From positions 1 to 7,740 of the forward strand of contig CABUZE010000035.1 of NCBI GenBank assembly GCA_902495955.1: a DNA stretch of 7,740 bases, in the 5' to 3' direction. The notes below the pieces were generated by a model. It was not told the origin of the DNA and ran no database searches. It saw nothing but the letters and a program-made list of their open reading frames with translations. Source of the DNA: an uncultured Collinsella sp. GTDB taxonomy: Bacteria; Actinomycetota; Coriobacteriia; Coriobacteriales; Coriobacteriaceae. Shown one piece after another: positions 4,189 through 7,740 of the stretch (within the stretch, counting starts at the first letter, position 1; each line of letters begins with the position of its first letter). Both the position numbers and the translations under genes were made by a program.

Positions 4189-6576
4189 GTGAGAGCCGCC
4201 ACTGTCCTTCGTTCAGTTATATATCGCGCCCTGGCCGTTGTGCTTGCCGCGCTTGTCGTGCTGAGTTCTATCGCGCCTGCCCAGGCTTTTGCCGATGACT
4301 CTAGTCAGCCAGTCAAGACGGTCCGCGTTGGTTGGCTCGTCAACAGCGAAGGCTTCCAGAACGGCACCCCCGGGGAGCGTCTTTCGGGATGGGGCTACGA
4401 GTACCTCCAGACCCTGTCGTACTACACGCCCGGCTGGCGGTACGAATACGTCTCCGGCACCTTCACCGAGCTTATGGACATGCTCGAGGCGGGCGAAATC
4501 GACCTCATGCCCAACATCTCCTATTCCGAGGAACGCGCCCAAAAGCTGCTCTTTTCCTCGAACCCCGAGGGCACCGAGCGCTACTACATCTACGCCAAGC
4601 CCGATCGCGACGACCTGACCAAGGGTGACCCCCAAGCGCTCCAAGGCCTTACCATCGGCTACAACCCCGACGTTATGCAAACCTTCGTTGGCCAGCAGTG
4701 GCTCGCCAACGAAGGCATTACCTGCACATACAGGGAGTATGACGGGGGATCCATGCTCTTTGACGCACTCGCAAACGACGAAGTCGATGCCGTCATCATG
4801 AACGACACCATTTCGTCGCCCGATGCCTCCCCCATGTTCTACGTTGGCTCGAGTGATTACTATTTTGCCGTCCCCAAAAGCCGCCCCGACCTGATGGACG
4901 ACATCAATGCCGCCATGTCGGCAATCGCCCGCGTCAACCCACGCTATATCGACGAAGTCAAATCTAACTACTCGGCCCAAAACAGCGGTTCATCATCGCT
5001 CAACGGCCCCGAACGTTCCTGGCTCAAAGCAAATGACAACACCATCACGCTTGGCTACATTACGGGCAAACTCCCCTACTGCAACGAAGACGAAGACGGC
5101 AAAATGGAAGGCTCGCTCGCATCGCTTGCGACGACGTTGCACGATAAATTTGGCATTACGGTCAAAACCGTCGCCTTTGATAGCTACAAGATGATGTCAA
5201 AGGCCCTGTCAAAGGGAAGCATAGACGTTGCGCTGCCGGTATACCGAGATTACTGGTTTGCCGAGCAAACAGGCGTTGTGCAGTCGATATCGTTGGGGAC
5301 CATATCCCTCACCGCCATCCACACCGGCAGCAACCTGAACAAAGATCTTCAGAACATCGCCTGTACCAAATCATCGTTTGTCAACAAAAATGCACTTGAA
5401 AGTCTGTTCCCCACAGCGACCGTAACCGAATACCAATCCGACGATGAAGCGTTCGACGCCCTCAGGAAGGGAACGGCGCACTGCATCGTCGCTCCTAGTT
5501 CACGCGTAAAAACCATCGGTGACCGTTACGATCTCGAGGACTGCGAGACGACCGAGCTCCCTGACACCTGTGAGCTCTCGTGCTGGATTTCGCGCGGAAA
5601 ACCCGAGCTGTTGGGAATCATCAACAAGGGCATCATCAATGCCGGAGAATCGCTCTCCGCAAGCAATTTCTCCTCCACGTCGTACACGGCCCAGGAATCC
5701 AACACGCTTCAATTCCTTTATCGCAACCGCACCGCCATTGCAGCTACCCTCATCGGTATGTTGTCGGTCGGCATCGTCCTGCTCATCTGGGCGCTCGTAC
5801 GCGCTCGAACCGAGCGCAAAAAAGCCGATGCCGCCAACGCCGCTAAGACGGCATTCCTCACGCGCATGAGCCACGACATCCGTACGCCGCTCAACGGTAT
5901 CCTGGGCCTTATCGAGATCGAGGAATTGAAGGAAGGCGATATCCAGGTCGCCCGCGAGAGCCGTGCCAAGGCGCGCGTTGCCGCCAATCACCTGCTCTCG
6001 CTGATCAACGACATCCTCGAGATGGGCAAAATCGAAGACCGCAAGCTAACACTGGAGCATGCGCCTTTTAACCTCAAAGAGCTCTGCGACGACACACTGG
6101 TGCTGTGCAAGCTCCGCGCGTCCAGTAACGGCATCACAATGCAGGACAATAGTCTGCCGTACGCCACGGGGCCATACATGATCGGCAGTCCCACCCATAT
6201 CCGACAGATCATGATCAACCTGTTAGACAACAGCATTAAGTACAACAAGCGCGGCGGCTCCGTCACCTTTAGCTCAAAGGCCAAGCCACTCGATAACGGG
6301 CGCGCTCTCTTTTGCTTTAGCGTTTCGGACACCGGCATTGGTATGACTCCCAAGTTTTTAAAGCATATCTATGAGCCGTTTGCCCAAGAAGGTGACGATG
6401 CGCGCAGCAAGTTCCAAGGAACCGGCATGGGCATGCCAATCGTCAAGTCGCTTATTGAACTGATGGGCGGTACGATTGAGATTTCGAGTGAGGTTGGCGT
6501 GGGGAGTACGTTCAGCGTCCAGATTCCGCTCGATATCGACAAAGACCCTCAGGCAAGAGAACGCGCGGACGAGTAA
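4189..6576 (+). CDS. Membrane sensor histidine kinase with two SBP_bac_3-like sensor domains (BvgS/EvgS-like layout)
   Basis: A 795-residue sensor kinase. A signal peptide ends near AQA-FADD (about residue 35). Two periplasmic-binding-protein-type domains follow, about 45-263 and 285-483; the first keeps the SYSEERA segment typical of solute-binding proteins, the second is more degenerate. One transmembrane helix lies at about 515-538. The cytoplasmic part has HisKA with phospho-acceptor H562 (SHDIRTPLNG), then HATPase with the N box (NLLDNSIKYN, N681), G1 box DTGIGM (from D714), F box (YEPFAQ) and G2 box GTGMGMPIV (744-752). All catalytic motifs look intact. It should bind a small solute outside, perhaps an amino acid, and autophosphorylate. 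The GTG at 4189 has AGGA 6 nt upstream. The frame stops at TAA 6574-6576 but stays open downstream into a receiver domain in the same frame, so this is probably the kinase half of a split hybrid kinase. No DNA-binding partner is nearby. Confidence 0.9.
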   Translation: MRAATVLRSVIYRALAVVLAALVVLSSIAPAQAFADDSSQPVKTVRVGWLVNSEGFQNGTPGERLSGWGYEYLQTLSYYTPGWRYEYVSGTFTELMDMLEAGEIDLMPNISYSEERAQKLLFSSNPEGTERYYIYAKPDRDDLTKGDPQALQGLTIGYNPDVMQTFVGQQWLANEGITCTYREYDGGSMLFDALANDEVDAVIMNDTISSPDASPMFYVGSSDYYFAVPKSRPDLMDDINAAMSAIARVNPRYIDEVKSNYSAQNSGSSSLNGPERSWLKANDNTITLGYITGKLPYCNEDEDGKMEGSLASLATTLHDKFGITVKTVAFDSYKMMSKALSKGSIDVALPVYRDYWFAEQTGVVQSISLGTISLTAIHTGSNLNKDLQNIACTKSSFVNKNALESLFPTATVTEYQSDDEAFDALRKGTAHCIVAPSSRVKTIGDRYDLEDCETTELPDTCELSCWISRGKPELLGIINKGIINAGESLSASNFSSTSYTAQESNTLQFLYRNRTAIAATLIGMLSVGIVLLIWALVRARTERKKADAANAAKTAFLTRMSHDIRTPLNGILGLIEIEELKEGDIQVARESRAKARVAANHLLSLINDILEMGKIEDRKLTLEHAPFNLKELCDDTLVLCKLRASSNGITMQDNSLPYATGPYMIGSPTHIRQIMINLLDNSIKYNKRGGSVTFSSKAKPLDNGRALFCFSVSDTGIGMTPKFLKHIYEPFAQEGDDARSKFQGTGMGMPIVKSLIELMGGTIEISSEVGVGSTFSVQIPLDIDKDPQARERADE

Positions 6577-6600
6577 GCAGACAGCTGCTCGCTTGCCGGC

Positions 6601-6993
6601 ATGAACGTTCTTTTGGCAGAAGATAACGAGCTCAATGCCGAGATTGCCCAGGCGCTGCTCGAAAGCGAAGGCATTATCGTAACTCGCGCCGCCGATGGCA
6701 ACGAAGCGGTCGACCTATACGTTGGCCGTCCCGCCGGCAGCTTCGATGCGATCCTGATGGACATTATGATGCCGGACATGGACGGCTACGAGGCAACCCG
6801 CGCGATTCGTCTGAGCGAGAAGGTCGATGCAGCCGATATCCCCATCATCGCGCTCACCGCCAATGCCTTTGCCGAAGACGCCAAGGCGGCACACGACGCC
6901 GGCATGAACGCCCATCTGTCCAAACCGCTCGACTTTAACAAGCTCAAAAACATACTCGCCCGCATCAAGAAAAACGGATCCGTTTCGCTATAG
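6601..6993 (+). CDS. Stand-alone response-regulator receiver domain, probably split from the upstream hybrid kinase
   Basis: A 130-residue receiver (REC) domain with the full phosphorylation site: acidic pair E7/D8 (LLAEDNELN), phospho-acceptor D54 (ILMDIMMPDMDG), switch T86 (IIALTANAF) and K108 (LSKP). There is no DNA-binding, enzymatic or HPt domain after it; only about 20 residues follow the LSKP motif. The ATG at 6601 has no recognisable Shine-Dalgarno site (upstream CTCGCTTGCCGGC), and the frame is the same as the kinase, separated by one TAA and eight codons (ADSCSLAG). LxGMNVLLAEDNELNAEI is exactly how the receiver begins in hybrid kinases. It would take phosphate from H562 of the kinase if it is made. 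It may be translated by reinitiation after the kinase stop, or may be a gene fragment. Confidence 0.8.
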   Translation: MNVLLAEDNELNAEIAQALLESEGIIVTRAADGNEAVDLYVGRPAGSFDAILMDIMMPDMDGYEATRAIRLSEKVDAADIPIIALTANAFAEDAKAAHDAGMNAHLSKPLDFNKLKNILARIKKNGSVSL

Positions 6994-7023
6994 TTTGTGC
7001 TCAACCACCACGCACGACCAGAA

Positions 7024-7029
7024 AGGAAG
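7024..7029 (+). promoter_or_regulatory. Ribosome binding site of the flavoprotein gene
   Basis: AGGAAG lies 6 nt before ATG-7036, inside a purine-rich run (GAAAGGAAG). It selects this ATG over an in-frame TTG at 6997, which lacks such a site. Confidence 0.65.
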
Positions 7030-7035
7030 CCAACG

Positions 7036-7515
7036 ATGTTTAGGCCCTTACGCCGAAAGAAACGCGCCATCACTGACGAGGAAGCGCGCGAACTGCTCGC
7101 CACCTGCAAGCGCGGCGTCTTTGCCGTCAACGGCGACGATGGCTACCCGTACGCCATTCCCGTCAACTACTTCTTCGACGCCGAGCACGACAAGATTTAT
7201 TTCCATGGCGCCAAGGCCGGCCACAAGGTCGACGCACTCAAGCGCGATGACAAGGTCTGCTTTACCGTTTACGGCAACGAGTGGTACCAGGACGGTGACT
7301 GGGCCCCATACGTTATGAGTACCGTGGTCTTTGGCCGCTGTCGCCTGGCGAATGACACCCCCGCTTTTATCGAAGATAAAGTTCGCCAGCTCGCGCTTAA
7401 GTACTACCCTTCTGCCGAAGAAGTCGAAGAGGAAATCGCCAAGGACATTAAGGGCGTCCAGCTCTACGAGATTACAATTGAGCATCTTTGCGGCAAGCAG
7501 ATTCAAGAAAAGTAA
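7036..7515 (+). CDS. Pyridoxamine 5'-phosphate oxidase-like, NimA-like flavoprotein
   Basis: A 159-residue cytoplasmic split-barrel protein of the FMN-binding pyridoxamine-phosphate-oxidase-related family (the Pyridox_ox_2/NimA branch). It shows the characteristic order: basic start MFRPLRRKKRAIT, a helix (DEEARELLAT), GDDGYPYAIPVNY (33-45), YFHGAKAGHKVDAL (55-68), VCFTVYG (74-80), a long strand with VVFGR (97-101), and a C-terminal ITIEHLCGKQ (147-156). Members bind FMN or a related flavin and act as small reductases; some, such as Nim proteins, inactivate 5-nitroimidazoles, but most have unknown substrates. It cannot be called a resistance gene from sequence alone. It starts 42 bp after the receiver stop with its own strong ribosome binding site. 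No clear promoter is seen in the gap, so it may be read through from the kinase transcript. A hairpin terminator follows. Confidence 0.88.
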   Translation: MFRPLRRKKRAITDEEARELLATCKRGVFAVNGDDGYPYAIPVNYFFDAEHDKIYFHGAKAGHKVDALKRDDKVCFTVYGNEWYQDGDWAPYVMSTVVFGRCRLANDTPAFIEDKVRQLALKYYPSAEEVEEEIAKDIKGVQLYEITIEHLCGKQIQEK

Positions 7516-7561
7516 GCCTCTCAGCAGGTCTGCGCCCAATGGTTACAGATGCCTTACCACA

Positions 7562-7595
7562 CGGGGCCTTCCAGCCGACTTGGCAGAAGGCCCCG
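7562..7595. terminator. Bidirectional hairpin terminator between convergent genes
   Basis: CGGGGCCTTC (7562-7571) pairs perfectly over 10 bp with GAAGGCCCCG (7586-7595), with a further GCC/GGC pairing inside the loop. It lies between the flavoprotein stop (7515) and the convergent aminotransferase stop (7610). T-runs are poor on both sides, so efficiency is uncertain, but the position and strength of the stem fit a shared terminator. Confidence 0.65.
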
Positions 7596-7609
7596 CATTC
7601 AGTGCACAC

Positions 7610-7740
7610 TTACCGCGTATTAAAAACGTAGCGGTCCAGGCGGTCGCACGCTTCCCTTACGCGCGAAGGCGGCAGCGCCAGATTCACGCGAATGTGGCAG
7701 GGCCCGTGGAACGGACGGCCGTCCTGATACCCCACGCCCA
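7610..7740 (-). CDS. C-terminal end of a MalY/PatB-type PLP-dependent aminotransferase (partial)
   Basis: On the minus strand an open frame enters from the right edge and ends at TAA (plus-strand 7610-7612), giving 42 complete codons. The residues include GVGYQDGRPF, HIRVNLALPPS and REACDRLDRYV. This fits the end of the class I/II aminotransferase fold as found in MalY/PatB proteins: the 'G-x-x-F' loop, the R-x-N-x-A/G-x-P segment with the substrate-carboxylate-binding arginine (R in HIRVN), and the final helix. Such enzymes act as cystathionine/cysteine beta-lyases or aminotransferases. The lysine that binds PLP lies outside the window, so the exact activity is open. It converges on the flavoprotein gene with the hairpin at 7562-7595 between them. 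Confidence 0.72.
   Translation of the reverse strand, partial: GVGYQDGRPFHGPCHIRVNLALPPSRVREACDRLDRYVFNTR

Noticed and set aside
4213..4980. Minus-strand open frame of about 255 codons opposite the sensor kinase
   Set aside because: It is antisense to well-supported solute-binding domains; long shadow frames are common in high-G+C genes, and the product has a low-complexity V/G/D-rich composition with no recognisable family.
6574..6589. Programmed stop-codon readthrough aided by a hairpin (AGCAG 6576-6580 with CTGCT 6585-6589)
   Set aside because: The stem is only 5 bp and overlaps the stop codon itself, and TAA is the least leaky stop; not enough to claim recoding.

Overview
The window most resembles a chromosomal segment of a gut actinobacterium of the class Coriobacteriia, probably Collinsella or a close relative. 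This is an inference from three things: the fairly high G+C coding style, the set of genes (a sensor kinase with two periplasmic binding domains, a NimA-like flavoprotein, a ClC-type channel), and an intergenic repeat built on AAGAACGTCCCC/GGGGACGTTCTT that I associate from memory with such genomes. No search was possible. There are no rRNA or tRNA genes, CRISPR arrays, phage genes or transposase genes.

Layout. (1) 1-116 is the tail of a membrane protein, probably an ABC transporter permease, followed by a good intrinsic terminator (126-157). (2) 158-564 is a long non-coding stretch. It holds a 20-bp inverted repeat (262-281/389-408) enclosing a short direct repeat, and it leads into an EamA-type transporter that starts with GTG at 565. 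(3) A minus-strand cluster reads from right to left: a two-helix potassium-channel-like protein (3943-3518), a LOG/TIGR00730-type nucleotide hydrolase (3481-2948) and a ClC-type chloride channel (2822-1533). The first two are 36 bp apart and probably co-transcribed; the ClC gene may have its own promoter. (4) The divergent gap 3944-4188 carries a compact array at 4013-4096: ACTAGT palindromes exactly 27 bp apart, separated by 21-nt inserts, the first of which is flipped relative to the third. (5) A plus-strand signalling block holds a membrane sensor histidine kinase (two SBP_bac_3-like domains, one transmembrane helix, HisKA, HATPase) and then a receiver domain. The receiver is in the same reading frame and is separated from the kinase by a single TAA, as if a hybrid kinase had been split. 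(6) A pyridoxamine-phosphate-oxidase-like, NimA-like flavoprotein follows. A bidirectional hairpin terminator then separates it from the 3' end of a MalY/PatB-type aminotransferase on the minus strand.

How they fit together. The kinase would bind a small solute outside the membrane and pass phosphate to the receiver, now encoded separately. No DNA-binding response regulator or HPt protein is present here, so the output is unknown. The minus-strand cluster places a K+-type and a Cl--type channel together, which suggests ion or membrane-potential homeostasis; the LOG-like enzyme between them has no obvious link to that.

The two most unusual points are the split hybrid kinase (stop at 6574-6576) and the flipped-unit ACTAGT array (4013-4096).
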